Assembly (NCBI GenBank): GCA_026770025.1
Contig: JAMXDE010000040.1
Span: 310,001 to 374,000 of the forward strand
DNA length: 64,000 bases
From: Craspedostauros australis
Taxonomy: Eukaryota > Bacillariophyta > Bacillariophyceae > Mastogloiales > Achnanthaceae
Reading direction: 5' to 3'
In this document: piece after piece, positions 29,768 to 42,800 of the stretch
How positions within the stretch are numbered: position 1 is the stretch's first letter
Layout of the letters: each line of letters opens with the position of its first letter
The notes under the pieces: model-generated
Database searches by the model: none
Told to the model about the DNA's origin: nothing
Seen by the model: the letters and a program-made list of their open reading frames with translations, nothing else
Position numbers and translations under genes: made by a program

Positions 29768-30415
29768 GGTTGCAATAGTTGTTGGCTGCGAGAGTGTACG
29801 AAGTAAGAGAAGATGCTCGTATCGTCTGACTGTTGCGTACAATAGTCGTACGATCTGTGATGTTGATACTGTGTTGTTGATTGTGACACCAAACAACCAT
29901 CGTGGAGATGAGTTTGCGTGTTTGGAGTCGTGTTGTGTTCCTGATCTGCTTGAGTCACGTTCTTTCGTGATTTGATTCGAAGGGTGGCTGTTTGGCTTGA
30001 TTTGATTCTGACTGTTTGCAAAACAGACAGTATTCCGGAATGTTGAATGTTGACTGTTTGTTTGCTTGTTCATCTCCACATTAAGTACAAACATAAGGTG
30101 TTTACCGTGGCTTCCGATTCTATGATTGACGAAGGCGACCATAGCAAGAGACGATGGAGATGATGCTGATGCCGATGATGATGCTAATGATGAATGGCAA
30201 GCGGGGACGAACAGCAATCTCAAACTTGTCGCATCGCTCAGCGACATCAGAAAGGAAGGTATCAAACCGACTGTTCTGGAGTAGAGGAGAGCTTGGGACA
30301 TGGGCAATCGCAGCGCCAACAACAGCCGACAGCAATGGCAAGACATGTCATGGCCTGAGGTGCAGTCTGGATTCAAGTCATCAGTGGCAGCGCCGTCCTT
30401 CTCAATCATTTTGGA
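29768..30415. other. Intergenic, upstream of the LENG1-like gene
   Basis: Contains the promoter of the minus-strand LENG1-like gene and the 3' region of the ankyrin-BTB gene. A frame stays open upstream of the LENG1 start to 30409, but its product is low complexity with no conserved feature. Nothing else is recognised. Confidence 0.5.
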
Positions 30416-31886
30416 TCAATTGGTACTCATGGAGCGGACGAAGTCCACCAGTGTCTCCCAATCCATGTATGAATCCACTTGTGCTGTACCCTCATCCTCA
30501 TCGACAACCTTGTACAGGTCCACCATGGACATACGGCTGTACTCATCATCAATACCATCACTCTCCGCTTCCCCATTGCAGAGAACATGAATGCCTCCCA
30601 TCAGTTGAGGTTGTAGACTTAGTTTGCTCAAATCTAGATGAGTGAACGTATCCTTCTCACTTTCAGCTGCCATTCTCACCGCCATATCCTTCAACACCAC
30701 GCAGTTGTGTTGATGGGCGAATATCAACACATCTATCATGGTGTCCTCTGTGAGATGCTTGCGGGCCAACTCCATTTCCAGAACAAGCTTGAGTAGCCAG
30801 AAGCCGAATTCGTTGGCCACAAGGATCAGCTGGTGCAGATCGTCCTGTCCAGTGAGGATGGGAGTTGGCTGGTGAGAGGCATCTATATCCTGGTGAGCGC
30901 TGGTGTGAGCAGCAGCGTTGTCACGACAGTTGTTAGTACAGGATATCTTGCCTGTGGAGATGCATTGGAGGACGTATCGGATGTGTTTTGGTTGAAGGAT
31001 GGGGAGAGAGACGGTTGTTTCGATGGGTTCAGTTCCATCGTGAGCGTTATCATTCGCGCGGTGAAGTTGGGTTCCTTTGTCGATCAGTGTCTCAATGGAT
31101 GGGAGTGTGATGATGAGAACTTCAGGGCTTGCCTTGGTTAGTTGCTGTTCGTTGCCTTGTCCACACAAGAAGATGGTGTCTGTCCTGTCCTCAGTTTGGA
31201 AGGATCTGAGCCGATCTTCTCCAATGCTGATGTTGGTCCTCTTGTGGCTACTGTGTTTGTGTTCATTCTTTTTGCCTCTTTCGCTTCAACTGGTGTCCCA
31301 ACTGTTCTTGTTGTTGTTCATTTGCTTGTTCGTTTTGTTGTAAGTGTTGCTGCAGTTGTTGCAGTTGTGAGTGAACTGAAGGTGAAAGTCCTCTAATGAG
31401 GGACTCCATACACTCCAGGTGGCCCTTGGAGCATGCCAGATGAAGGGGAGTGTCACCATCGTTGTCTTTGCAGTTGATGTCCGCCTCACATGATTCGATG
31501 AGGTACTTGACACACTCCAGCTTGCCGTTGTAGCATGCATGATGAAGGGGAGTTTCACCTTGGTTGGTTTTGCAGTTGATGTTCGCCTCACATGATTCAA
31601 TGAGGTACTTCACACACTCCAGCTGGCCGTTTACGCATGCATAATGAAGGGGAGTGGAACCAATCCTGTCCGTAACCTTGTTGACATCACTGCCTTCATT
31701 CTGCGTCTTCCATTCCTTCAACACCCACAAGTCACCTCTGAAGGAAGCCCAAAGGAGTTCTCCGTACGTAACATTCGGCATTTTGAGAGGATGGTCGATG
31801 GTTGGTGGACGATTGACGTTGGACGTTGAACGATTGGGGTTGGATTGACTGTCGAGGAAGTGTGCTGTTCGAGCTACCCAGGACAT
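30416..31886 (-). CDS. Ankyrin-repeat plus BTB/POZ-like protein, with a frame change between the halves
   Basis: The first half (31263-31886 from MSWVARTAHF, or from 31781 at MPNVTYGELLWASFRGD) encodes three to four ankyrin repeats (GSTPLHYACVNGQLECVKYL, GETPLHHACYNGKLECVKYL, GDTPLHLACSKGHLECMESL) and a Gln-rich linker. The second half (30416 to about 31285) lies in another frame. It encodes a BTB/POZ-like region (DTIFLCGQGNEQQLTKASPE, then YVLQCISTGKI) and a BACK-like helical part (LILVANEFGFWLLKLVLEME, then FAHQHNCVVLKDMAVRMA). The frames overlap only at 31263-31285, which contains a five-base T run. No splice sites fit, so a one-base shift or a read error is the simplest view. Ankyrin-BTB proteins often act as CUL3 ubiquitin-ligase adaptors. 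If the shift is real, the product is ankyrin-only. Confidence 0.65.
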
Positions 31887-34132
31887 GTCTGGTGTTGATG
31901 TGTTGGAGTATGGGGTTGAGCGGTGTGTGCGGTTGCCTCGTTTCAATGTTCTCCCGTTTCTCTCCTCGTTTCTCTGTTTGTCCACTTCTTGATCGCACCC
32001 TGGTTTGGTAGATGGCACCAGCGCTGTCCGGAGAGTGCGGACCCTTCCTTTTGCTGACTACGAACTGGCGCACACAACAACGAGAAGAAGGAACAGAACA
32101 CGACACGCCCCACAAGATCGCTGTTGCGAACACGAGAACACCACAAATGGGAATCGTGGATTCTCGCTTCACCGCTGTTGCACGTGCAGAGATGTTCCCA
32201 ATTCCACGAATTCTGTGTGTCAATGAAGTACTTTATTAGCTTCTTTCACGAGAAGGGCACATCAGAAAGGCGTTCAAATGAGATCTCTGATCGTCAACTC
32301 GAAACAACCACGAAAGTGATGATGACGCCAACAGCGATGATGCGATGGGGAGAACACCAAGATGATCACAATCTCAATTGCAACCATCGCACGTCACGAT
32401 GTACGCATATCCCCCCAAGGAGTCCAATCGGCAACATGGTTGCCTGAGAACTGCACATGGGAAATGCGCGATGCGTTGTACTACTACAAGTATGCATGAC
32501 GGCGGTGGATTGAACGATCGTGTTCCCAACAAGTTTGACCAGCGAGTCATCGGCGCTCCTGATGATGGAGGGATAGGATGATCCCATTTCCATATGCCGA
32601 TACTCCAGCATTCGATCACTCATATTGCCATGGTGGTTGTCCCATGAGCCATCGATAGGCGAGAGCACCAACATCCACGGATGCTTCCAACCACAACACG
32701 AACGGTCCCTCCACAACAGAAGGTGCTTTTGTAGTTGAGAACCTGCGACGTCCCTGAAGATGCCGAACAAGGTCGATTTCTCGTGGCAAACGCCTGCGCA
32801 ACATCCAAACGATTGCACCAGGGTGTTCACATGTATATGGATGCTACTCTCAGCATTGGCGATGAATCCCATCCATCTTGTGGCGTCCTCATCGTGTGAG
32901 ATCCTCAAGTCTCTTCGTTCCTGCCAGTCCTCATCTCACAAATCAGCATCTGCGTCAGCATCACCAACAACTCAGATGCAAGCAACTCAGCAAATCAATG
33001 ATTATCATGCACAGCAACCACAGTACAAACAAGAGCAACATCAACAGCAGCAGCATGATCAGCCAAGAACGATGCAAGAGAGAGAGACAAGCGTCAGCTC
33101 CGTGGACTCTGGTGCTTCACGGAATGATCACCCTCGTCGGTCCTGATGGCACCACAGCCTCCGGAGGCACCCCCTCTCTTCCTTGGTCGAATCCGTCTTC
33201 ACTATCCTCATGGGAGTCATGAAGTCACCCTCGAGCAGCTCCAAACGGAGCATGCCGTTGTTTACAACTACAATAGCTCACTGCAACAATGCCGCCAACA
33301 TGAATGAATTAGCCTGCAATGGTGAGTATTCATGTCAATCAGTCATCGCTGGACATGCTTGAAACAATCCCCTTGAGGGATGAGCGAGATAACTACGACT
33401 ACGTACGATACTACCATGTAAGCTGTGAATGCAAAATGTGTCGGACAACCAGAAATCTCCAACCTCTTTGAACATCAGCATCTTCTGCACCATGAGCAGC
33501 TCGTCGACAAGCGGCCAGCGAGCCCACATCGATCTACCGAACGAGTGGAACGAAAGCGATTGGCTTTCGCTGCCACAATCGTCACAGAACTCGACTCATC
33601 CAGCCGCGTCCGTCGCTGCAAGATCAATACCGCTACACATCGTTCGAGATTTACCTCACGTTCGACATCTGTTAGATCGCGTTCGGCCTCCAGGAACGAT
33701 TTCGGGCCCTTGGACGCACCGAAATCACATCCACCGCTGCATCAGCGTGCGATGTCGAACCGAAACTTCGGACGCACGCCGAGTACCTCCAGTAGCAGTG
33801 GCACACGCAACAGCGACAGCTCCTCTTGCTCTTAGTTTGTGCGCTCCAGGCGAGAAGCCGAGCGTTGCATGGTAGAACGACGGCACGGAATATGAGCCTT
33901 CAGCGAAGAGATCCATGGGTGCGCCGCCCCCGCGCTGCAAGATATTGTCGTCGGCATCATCCAACCGACGATCCACTTCACGCAACACTCACCATCCTGA
34001 ACAAGCAACAAGCAACAGTAGAACAAACGTGATCAACGAAGATGAGATGGTGGTGGTCATGAAGTCAGACATAGCAATAGTGAAGTCATGTAGAGCGGTG
34101 TGAAGTGCTCCATACAAGATAACATCACTTAT
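31887..34132. other. Gene-poor interval upstream of the ankyrin-BTB gene
   Basis: Holds the ankyrin-BTB promoter (31887 to about 32250). Beyond it are overlapping short frames with no recognisable product. The longest are 32366-32908 (-), 32760-33146 (+, ends Gln-rich) and 33489-33875 (+, ATG start MSSSSTSGQRA). None shows conserved motifs, and competing frames are equally open. They are not called as genes. Confidence 0.5.
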
Positions 34133-34192
34133 GACCCGTGTGAGTCAATAGCGGTGCGGTCCAGGCAGGATTCTTTGATTTTGGTCCCTCGA
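34133..34192 (+). repeat. Dispersed repeat copy 1 (39-bp core)
   Basis: The core at 34133-34171, which contains AGCGGTGCGGTCCAGGCAG, recurs in inverse orientation at 56652-56690 with about five differences. Weaker matching (ATTTTGG and CCC) continues about 20 bp on one side only, so GACCCGTGTGAG looks like an element end. No coding capacity. It is probably the end of a short non-autonomous element. Confidence 0.5.
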
Positions 34193-37100
34193 TTTAGATG
34201 AAACTTGGCTCACATACACTTTAACATACTTAGATTAATAATCCGAGATTGTAGCTTCAGAGATGCCTTATCTTTATAGTTATGAGGTGATGAAGTTGAG
34301 CAGGCTACCTCTAATGGAGCCCGCGATCTGTCGTGTTGTTTTTTCTGTGTTTGGGACTATCTCATGACTTTTTGGTTTGTTCACGAGTTCGAGAATCTGT
34401 TTTTCGTTGGTCGGAGGCAAAACTTGATGCCGATTTCCGCACAGACGGGCAGACGGAAAATTATTGGGTGCTCACAACACGGTCAACTCGCGGTGTCAAC
34501 ATGTGCAGCTGCCCCAACTGCTCTTCCCTCCTCATTCTCGTTTCACTGCGCACAGGATTATGATGGTGAAGGCGGTACTTCCAATGGACAGGGGGTAATC
34601 GAGTACAATAGCTTCTGAAAGAGCGAGGCAACAATGGAGAATGGGGTTGACATCCTCAGTCTCGTGCATCGCCGTGTTGTACTGTGGCGAATGTCCTTGT
34701 TCACATGTGTTCGATTTCAGTCGTCCAATTCAACCCTTGTCGAAGAAATCGTCCCAAGTCTTTGAAGGAAATCATTTATGAAGTATTGAAGTACATGTAG
34801 TCTTCTGGGTGGCAGTGAGTAAGCTGGAGAAGAAGCAATGGTGGAACCCCTTTAGTCACCATAAATTCAAAGCGGGAGAGGCAATTTTAAATATTGGCTT
34901 GCGTAACCCCCATCAAACGTTACTCATGTTGAATGGCAACAATATACGCAATTTCGACTACTGAAAAATGTGAACGTTTGAAATTCAAATTTGAAATTTC
35001 CGGATGGCTCTCGTATTTTATCATTGACATTTGTCAAACGTCATCATCAGCATTCGTTGTCCAATCACTTCGTCTCATTATCATGACGTATGTATGCGGG
35101 TACACGGACAGACAGTATCTGGTTCTCGCAAAGCATTCGAACTCAACAAATTCACTCGCATCGTTCGGTGAGAGGCGTTGGGTGGACCAACAGATTCGTC
35201 CCACCGACACCGTCAACAATAGAAACTGAACAACAACGCAATTGCATCCAGCACAGCAAGTCATCCAGGGCCGCAGGTCAACCTTATCATTAACAACGAC
35301 TCCATTGTGGCCGTCGAAGATATGCTCAGTGTGTGCTGAGCAGAATGACACTGCGTAGTTCAGTATCAACAGCATCGTCGACGACCATGAGACACCACCA
35401 TCTCATGAACACACCAGCGGAGACATCTACCAAGCTACTCCACCAACGCCTACCGTAGCATCGTCAACGGATGCAGCAACCATTGTCAACAATTTGTACC
35501 AACACACAAGGAATACAAGTATGGTTGAAGGGCAATGGTGGATCTGGAGCTGCATCTCCTTGCACTCCCACTGCAGGCCAAATTCTCATCCTACATGATG
35601 TCGCTGGGCAAAGGGCAGTGAAAAGCAGTTGGCAATGCACAACGAGCTGCAAACGCTGTGAATCAGGACAACAGCAGCCTCAACAACACTGACATCACAG
35701 CGGCAAGAACAATGCTCTGTGAGTTGGTGCATTCAGAGCCTTGTGGATGGCTGAGCATTGAGCCTGTGGAATGAACATCACAGTAGTCTTCAGAAGTTGT
35801 ATATTCAGCTGATGGTCAATAGCAGAGCATCTGGCTGGAAGCAACTGATGGGCAGAGAGCACAGCATGGAGTACAGATCATCAGCGTATGTCGCAACAAA
35901 CGGAGAGCACCGCATCCTGTCAAAAGAATGAAAGGCAACATCCGGCAAACACCAATGCACATACAAATCACTGGCACCACACAGAATTCAGAGCGCAGAC
36001 TGCTTCCTGAAATAACCAATCGATCAGAAGACTGCATTCAGCAAGATCTGGGAACATTGTCATTGATCAACAAGTAGTAGGCAGTTTCCAGACGCAGCAA
36101 GAGGGCTTCCAACCACAGCCAATGAACTCATACACAGCTCATTATCAAGAAGAGTATCTGGCTTCAACCAGCTACTTCTGGGTGAGTAGTTAGCACCACC
36201 ACATGGCACTTGTCATTCAGTAGTGAAGCAATGAAGAACATTCAGAACGAGGAGCATCCAACCACAACCCAATTCACAGCGAAGATCCAACAGGAAGCAA
36301 CCAGCAGCAGAAAAGGATCAAGCATTGAATATACTGCAAAGTAAGTGGCAACAATCAAGAAACCACAAATCCCCAACACCAGAGTGCCCAACAAAGAGCA
36401 TAGCACATGCAGCAAAGTATCTCAAAACGATCAACAGATCACTCTGCATCATTTGGCAGCGAGCAGAGCCCACAGGGTACATAACAGAGAACACCCGACT
36501 GAGTTCTGTTGGCTGCAACCAACGAATCAGCAGAGTATTTGGCAACAATCACTTGTTCCAGTTTGATTTGTCATCACCTACATCAATGCCACTCATTGAT
36601 CATTGTGCTCTAATTGATGTTGCTCCTCTGGTATCCCATGGAATGCTGTCTGATGCGGATGCGCACCCGCACACACTACAGATTCTGCGTGGCTCAAATG
36701 TCAAACAGCATGAGCATCGTACAATCTACAATTCCATCCACAAAATCCATTCCAAACTGTCGCCGCTCCCAAACACACGAACAAACCAACACAAACGAAC
36801 GCAAATGAATGGGCAGACAAGTGATCACTCCGCACAACAAACAAATCCACAAATCAGCAGCGCAAATCAACCAACAGACAACGACCAAATCCACGAATGG
36901 CAGAACACACAGAATGGACAAACTCCTGCACCAATAGATGCCAATCAAACATACGAGACCGCTCTTTGCATCCGAAGATCTTTTGCAGCAATGGTCAACT
37001 ACTGTGCTCTTCGGCCAGTCCCCCACAGCCGTCATTGCCGTCAATGCCATCAATGCTATCAACAACCAACCAAATCCTCCTGCATGTCCAGCGAGAAATG

Positions 37101-37203
37101 GTGGAATGCATGGTACCATCAATGCGTCAAAGCCATCATGTCATACCAAAGGATGCCCGCCGCAGCTAAATCACAAAGATCATCTGTGCCTGTGTTGTCC
37201 TTG
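34193..37203. other. Gene-poor interval left of the nested retrotransposons
   Basis: The left third is AT-rich (34200-35050) and includes a palindromic TTTGAAATTCAAATTTGAA stretch near 34976-34996. The right two thirds are CA-rich with few T, so many frames stay open by chance. A frame open through 36325-37242 runs into the outer LTR and shows no conserved motif. No intact gene is recognised. Confidence 0.5.
35521..36183 (+). pseudogene. Possible decayed Gln-rich/helical protein gene
   Basis: One plus-strand frame starting at MVDLELHLLALPLQAKF stays nearly open over about 220 codons. It is broken by several stops, mostly where a Gln codon would fit. The reading is Gln/Asn-rich with helical patches (AQRAANAVNQDNSSLNN). 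No family is recognised. The low T content of the region makes long open frames likely by chance, so support is weak. Confidence 0.25.
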
Positions 37204-37209
37204 AGAGTC

Positions 37210-37523
37210 TGTTGGAAATCCGGGGTTATAGTAGTAGACTAATCTGTTATCAGTCTGTACCGTTTTAGAACTGTGAGCACAACATGCTCATCTCCTTTGG
37301 ATTCCAATTTCACAACAAGCATGATCTGCAGTAGCCACTCGAGGTCTCACCCTTTGGCTTGGCTCCTTTCGTCTGCATCTTCATCTTGCTTTCATCGTGG
37401 TTCATCGCTTGCTTAGCTGAGGATTGGAGAGTACCTACATTCGTCAAGTTCATACTCGTAGACCTGTAGGTACCTCTCCTTCGGTCTCCTGTTACCTCAC
37501 TGGTCCCACTTCATTTCAGTTCC
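37210..37523 (-). repeat. Outer element 3' LTR, distal part
   Basis: Matches 52347-52660 of the 5' LTR nearly base for base. It ends at GTTCC (37519-37523), the target site of the inner element. Confidence 0.95.
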
Positions 37524-38241
37524 TGTCAACATCTAGATCGAAATTTAGGCTAACATCACACATGATTGGAACGTGATTCGACTCGATTGATAGTATAGTC
37601 GAATGAGTCTTGATGATGCGAATGGTGTTCGGGTTCTATTGTCATCAGATGTGACGTAGGCACTGACATCAGAGAATGACGTCAGAGGATCGTCGCTGAG
37701 ATCCGAGGAATCAAGAATAAGTGATAGTCATGGTATGCTGACTTGTCTAGTGACGCCAGGTGCATCAGTGAGCACGTGGTAACAACAATTAGGAAATAGT
37801 CCTGTGATGTCAGAGATGATGCAGGCAATCTACTGACGTCGACGGTTGGGATATATGAGTCCTATGGGATTCTAAGACCAGCCAAGACCAGGCAAGATTA
37901 GACAAGATCAGACAGAGATGTAGAAAGACCCAAAGGCGAGAATAACACGAGATATCGTGTAGATCGACATGCCATCTTGGGCAATGTTTTAGAAAAGACT
38001 GCGAGAGAAACCACGAGGTAATCGAGCAGCACGTTAGCAACCGTGCAATAGGCACCATCTTTAGAAATAGGAGATCATCATCTCATAATTCAAACTCAAT
38101 CATCAATTGACACACCAACTAATAGCAACAACAACAACACCAAACACACCGACTCCACCTCTTGGCTTGATCACCCTGGCGGCGTAGTAAGTGCAGTGTT
38201 TGGTGCTCCCCTCTTGTCCTGTGTGTAATTGCTGATTATCA
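37524..38241 (+). repeat. Inner element 5' LTR
   Basis: 718 bp, TGTCAACATC to GATTATCA. It carries a perfect TGACGTCA palindrome (37677-37684) and two more TGACGT cores (about 37652 and 37837), bZIP/CREB-type sites. A GGGATATATGAG TATA-like word follows at about 37848. This is plausibly the element promoter. Confidence 0.95.
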
Positions 38242-39845
38242 GATTAACAGTCGCAGTCTCTATCGGAGTGCATGAACGAATCCTGAAGCGCTGTGCTGCC
38301 TTGGTGACATCACGCTGTCCCCTTCCTTTGATTCCGGCCCAAGAAAGGCCCAACGCGTTCGTGACGACGAACCCAATTGCTCGTGTGTGCAGATTGCTAC
38401 GTGCCGCCACACCCGCTTTGCCCTGCCAGAGTGCAGAAAGGCTCACCCGCTGTTGCGAATATCGCAGGCGGAGTAATTCTTCCCAACAAACCAAGTTCCG
38501 CACCACTGCGTTACTTACGATAGCTGGTCAGCTAAAAGACAAAGGTGTAAAAGCCCGTGAAGCAAGTCACACGTAAACACTTGGCCTGGTCAGCATCGAC
38601 AAAGGTGAAAGCCCGTGAAGCAAGACACACGTAAAAACTTGGAGCGCAAAGGCCCTCTGAAACCTATCGGCAATCTCACCGTGAGTTGTCGCGACCAGGT
38701 CAGTCGTTAACACTAAGTCTAAGCCGTACTTGAGATCGGTTAACGTCCAAAAGGGACGCAGAGATAACTGCTAACCAGACTAGCGTCTGCCCTTGACTGG
38801 GGAAGAAACGTGATCGGTAGAGATACCGCGGAAGCAACCCGTAAAGCTAGCATTGTGCTGATAGCAATATCACACAAGTGAGTCTAACGACACCGGAAGG
38901 CAGGTATACGCTGGACGAAAACGCGAGTGGTGGAACCAGGTGAATCAAAGCAGTTGCTGGCACCTGGGGGGCACCGCGCTCATTAGCGTGCAAAATCCTG
39001 TTAGTATCAGGTACATCGGGCAAGCTGCTGCCAGATCTAAAACACGTATAGCAAGCTGATCCGTGGCACTCAAAGGAGGCACGGATTGGATCGAAGGTCC
39101 AACTGAGTGAAACCAAAGGTGCACCACATCCTGGTGGAGCACAGCTGAGCAAGCGCAAGAATACAGCGTTCGGAGAGACGAAATCCGAACGGGCAGGGCC
39201 ATCCAACGCGCAATCCATCCGCGACGTTTCATCGTTTCAAGACTAACAATCCGACAACAATTCCATCAACAACGCCCATTTGCGCTCAGTCCACCTTCTG
39301 ATTGGCTACGAATTCCTTCAGTTCGTACAATCACTGGCGCGTCATCACCGGCTCACAACTCCTTCGCCGTTCCAGTCATCCATCCGACTTCGGGTCGCGC
39401 GCCAACACATCACCCAAACGGGAAATTCACACGGTCCTGGTTGACATTTTTCCATCGGTCATACTTCGCCTCGGGTTAAGCACGGTCGTCTTCGCATTCA
39501 TCAATCGGGAAATTCACACGGTCCCGTCTGGCCTTCCATCCGTCAGTCAGTCACAATTCGAGACACCGCGCACGGATTAACCGCAGTCCACTCGTGACAA
39601 CGTGCTACCGGTAACGCCTTCGCCATCACTGGCGCTTTGCATCCGGCACCTCTTCCATTCCCGACGAATTCCGACAAGCGCAGAAGTCCACCGTCACATC
39701 CCGGCGAACGCTTCGACATCACAGCGGACGGCACAGTCATTTCCAAGTGTGACCATTTTTGTGGGAGCTGCGGGAAAATACTCGTCCGATAAAATAGCAA
39801 CAAATCCGGACCAACAACCACCTCCTCGCAACACCCAGCAACACG
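38242..39845 (+). other. Long untranslated leader of the inner element
   Basis: About 1.6 kb without a conserved frame. It contains a direct repeat built on AAAGCCCGTGAAGCAAG (about 38553 and 38607) and another on CGGGAAATTCACACGGTC (about 39418 and 39507). Sequence right after the LTR (GATTAACAGTCGCAG) is not the usual TGG-starting initiator-tRNA primer site. It may serve packaging, dimerisation or translation initiation. Confidence 0.55.
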
Positions 39846-42800
39846 ATGCCCGATCCTATCCCAATCAACGACACCATCCTGGCGCACGTCCTTAGCGTTC
39901 TTGGATATGACAACTCGTCCACTGAGTGGCTTATCTTGCACACCGAAGAGATCCGAACCATCATGGATTTCGCTTCGCTCCAACGCGAAGACATGCTCGA
40001 TATGGACGTCACCATCCCGGTGCCTGATCCACAACCCGACCACGTAGCCCAACTGCCTAAGGTAGCAATCCGGAAATTCATAAATGCCATTGGCTGGTTC
40101 AGTGTTCAACCTAATCCCACCGTAGAGACATGGCGGGAACTCAACCAAGCTTCGTACATGGAGTATGTCGCCCGGACGTTCACACCGTCGCCTGCATCCT
40201 CCACCGCCATGCCTGACGCAGCCACCAGCGCATTCCCCTTCGAACCAACGAAGACCGAATCAACGGAGAAGACCGGACGCGACCTCGCCGCAGATTTCAA
40301 CCGTAGCATCAAGCGTAACATTAGCGACTATCCCAAGTTGTCTGATGACAAGTACTTCACTACGTTCCATCGTCGTCTGCGTGCCACCGCTGCTGCTCAT
40401 GGCATCTCCAATGTTCTCGATACTGACTACGTCCCGTCCGATGAACAAGCCGAGCTCTTCAAGGTGCAGTCCACCTTCCTGTTCAACGTGTTTGTATCCA
40501 ACCTGCAGACCACGAAGAGTAGGAAGTGTGTCACGCCGTATGAGTCGATCTGTGACGGCCAAGCCGTCTACTGCATGCTGGTTCGCGAATACACCACCGG
40601 TGCTACTGCTGTCAACACCATCCGACGCATCCGTGACGACATCATCAAGTTCAAGCTGGATAAGCAGTGGCGCAAGACTCGTGAGCAGTTCCTGGACCTG
40701 TGGCAACACAAGGTTCACGAACTTGAGGCATTGCGTGATGATCCGATCGACGACGCGACGAAGAAGGAGTGGTTGACCAACGCCATCGAGGCAGACAAGG
40801 CTCTGTACCAGTCTATCTTCCAGACTGACTACCTGCAGACCGCAATTCTGGCCTACTCACCCGGCAAGACCGCAACCACCATGGAGTTCGATACCCTCGT
40901 TGAGCTCATTCGCTCGTACGCTGTCCAACTCGATGGCCACGACGCCAACAAGCCAAAGCCGCCGCGCCAGGTTAACAACACCGACCAGCGCAAGCAACGC
41001 GGGAAGGATAAGGACGACGGACCCAATCTCTGGAAGCCCAACAAGGACTACAGCAAGGAGACACGAGAACGGCTGCCGCGAGAGGAGTTTCAGAAGCTGA
41101 CTGACAAGCAACGCAGCGACTTCCTCCAAGCCCGGCGAGCCAAGTCTGGACGTGGCAAGAAGGACAAGCCTAGGCGTTCCGCCAACAACACCAACCGCAG
41201 TGGATCCACATCCAACCAGAACGACCAACAGGACACCCAGACCAACGACAAAGGTAGTAACAATAACGAGTCTAGTTCTACCGCTGGAACAGCAATCAAC
41301 CGTATGCTTTCCAGTGCCATGTCTAGTGCGTCCGGGAGCCCGCCGACTACCCTCGTCATTGACGGTCGCACCTACACCCTGTCTCACACGAACGTATCGT
41401 ACAAGTTCAACAACGCGAATGTGACTGTGCAAGGCGCATTGGTGGATGGAGGTGCGAACGGCGGTCTCGTTGGGGATGACATGCTGGTGATGGAGTCCAC
41501 ATCCAACCGTGCTGATGTTTCTGGAATCGGTGACGCAGAGATCAAGGATCTGGCGCTGGTCACGGCCACCGCTGTCATCCAGACCACCTCAGGACCGGTG
41601 ATCGGTTGGTTCCATCAATATGCCAACTACGGGAAAGGACGCACCATCCATTCTGCCAATCAACTCGCAGCGTTTGGATTGGATGTCAATGAGCGACCAA
41701 AGAACCTCCCTGGCGGCCGGCAAACCATCGTCACGCCAGACGGATTCATCATCCCGCTCACCGTGCGTCAAGGCCTCGCATACATGGATATGCACAAGCC
41801 AACTCAGGCAGAGCTAGACGATCTGCCACACGTGTTCTTCACCTCCGACCAAGAGTGGGACCCATCTGTCCTGGACGGGGAGGCTGATCTGGACAACATC
41901 CCCGCAACCGAACGCGGCGAGGATGACAACATCGACATCACCATCTCCAAGTGCGTTCAGTACGTTCAATCCGCTGCTACGCTCGGGGATGGGGAGAAGG
42001 CAACCAAGGCCGGACCACGCAACATCGTGGGTAAAGCGCCCAACTTCCATGCGCTACGGCCGTACTTCGGGTGGATTCCAGCAGACCGCGTGCGTGACAC
42101 TCTTGCATGTACTACCCAGTGGTACCGCATGTCTGAGCGTTATCCCATGCGTAAACACTATAAGTCTAGATTCCCCGCAGCCAATGTCGACCGACTACAC
42201 GATGTTGTTTCCATGGACACGTTGTTCTCTGACACGCCTGCTCATCATGATGGAGTCCCCGGACACGGTGGATGTACCATGGTACAGGTGTTTGTAGGAT
42301 CCAACACGCGCCTCACAGCGGCGTACCCTCTGGCAAGCGAATCCCATGTTCCCCATGTTGTGCAAGACTTCATTCGGGAGCATGGTGCCATGGACGTGTT
42401 GATGTCCGACAACGCCACAGCGCAGATCGGGGGCAAGATGAAGGACATCCTCCGGCAGTACTGCATTGCAGACCACCAGTCCGAACCACACCACCAACAT
42501 CAGAATCCTGTCGAGCGACGCATCCAGGATATCAAGCGCACCGCTAACGGCATCATGGACCGAACTGGCACCCCTGCCAGGTTCTGGCTCATCTGCACCC
42601 TGTATGTCGTGGGGCTGTTCAATCATCTGTCCCAGTCCACGGCGGGTCACATCACGCCCGTCCAGGCCGCCACTGGCCAACGTCCCGACGTGAGCAAGTA
42701 TCTCAACTTCCACTGGTGGGAGCCGGTGTACTACAAGGTTGGGAACGCTGCCTTCCCTGGCACCACGCAGGAACGACGTGGGCGCTGGGCTGGACCGTGC

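Noticed and set aside
33080-33120. VDSGAS motif like a copia protease active site
   Set aside because: No other retroelement domain occurs nearby in any frame and the surrounding frame is Gln/Ser low complexity; a six-residue match is likely chance.
36325-37242. 305-codon open frame running into the outer LTR
   Set aside because: It has no supported ATG start, the T-poor composition keeps several frames open, and no domain is visible.
37810-38058. 82-codon minus-strand ORF found twice (also at 45617-45865)
   Set aside because: It lies within both LTRs of the inner element; duplication is explained by the LTRs.
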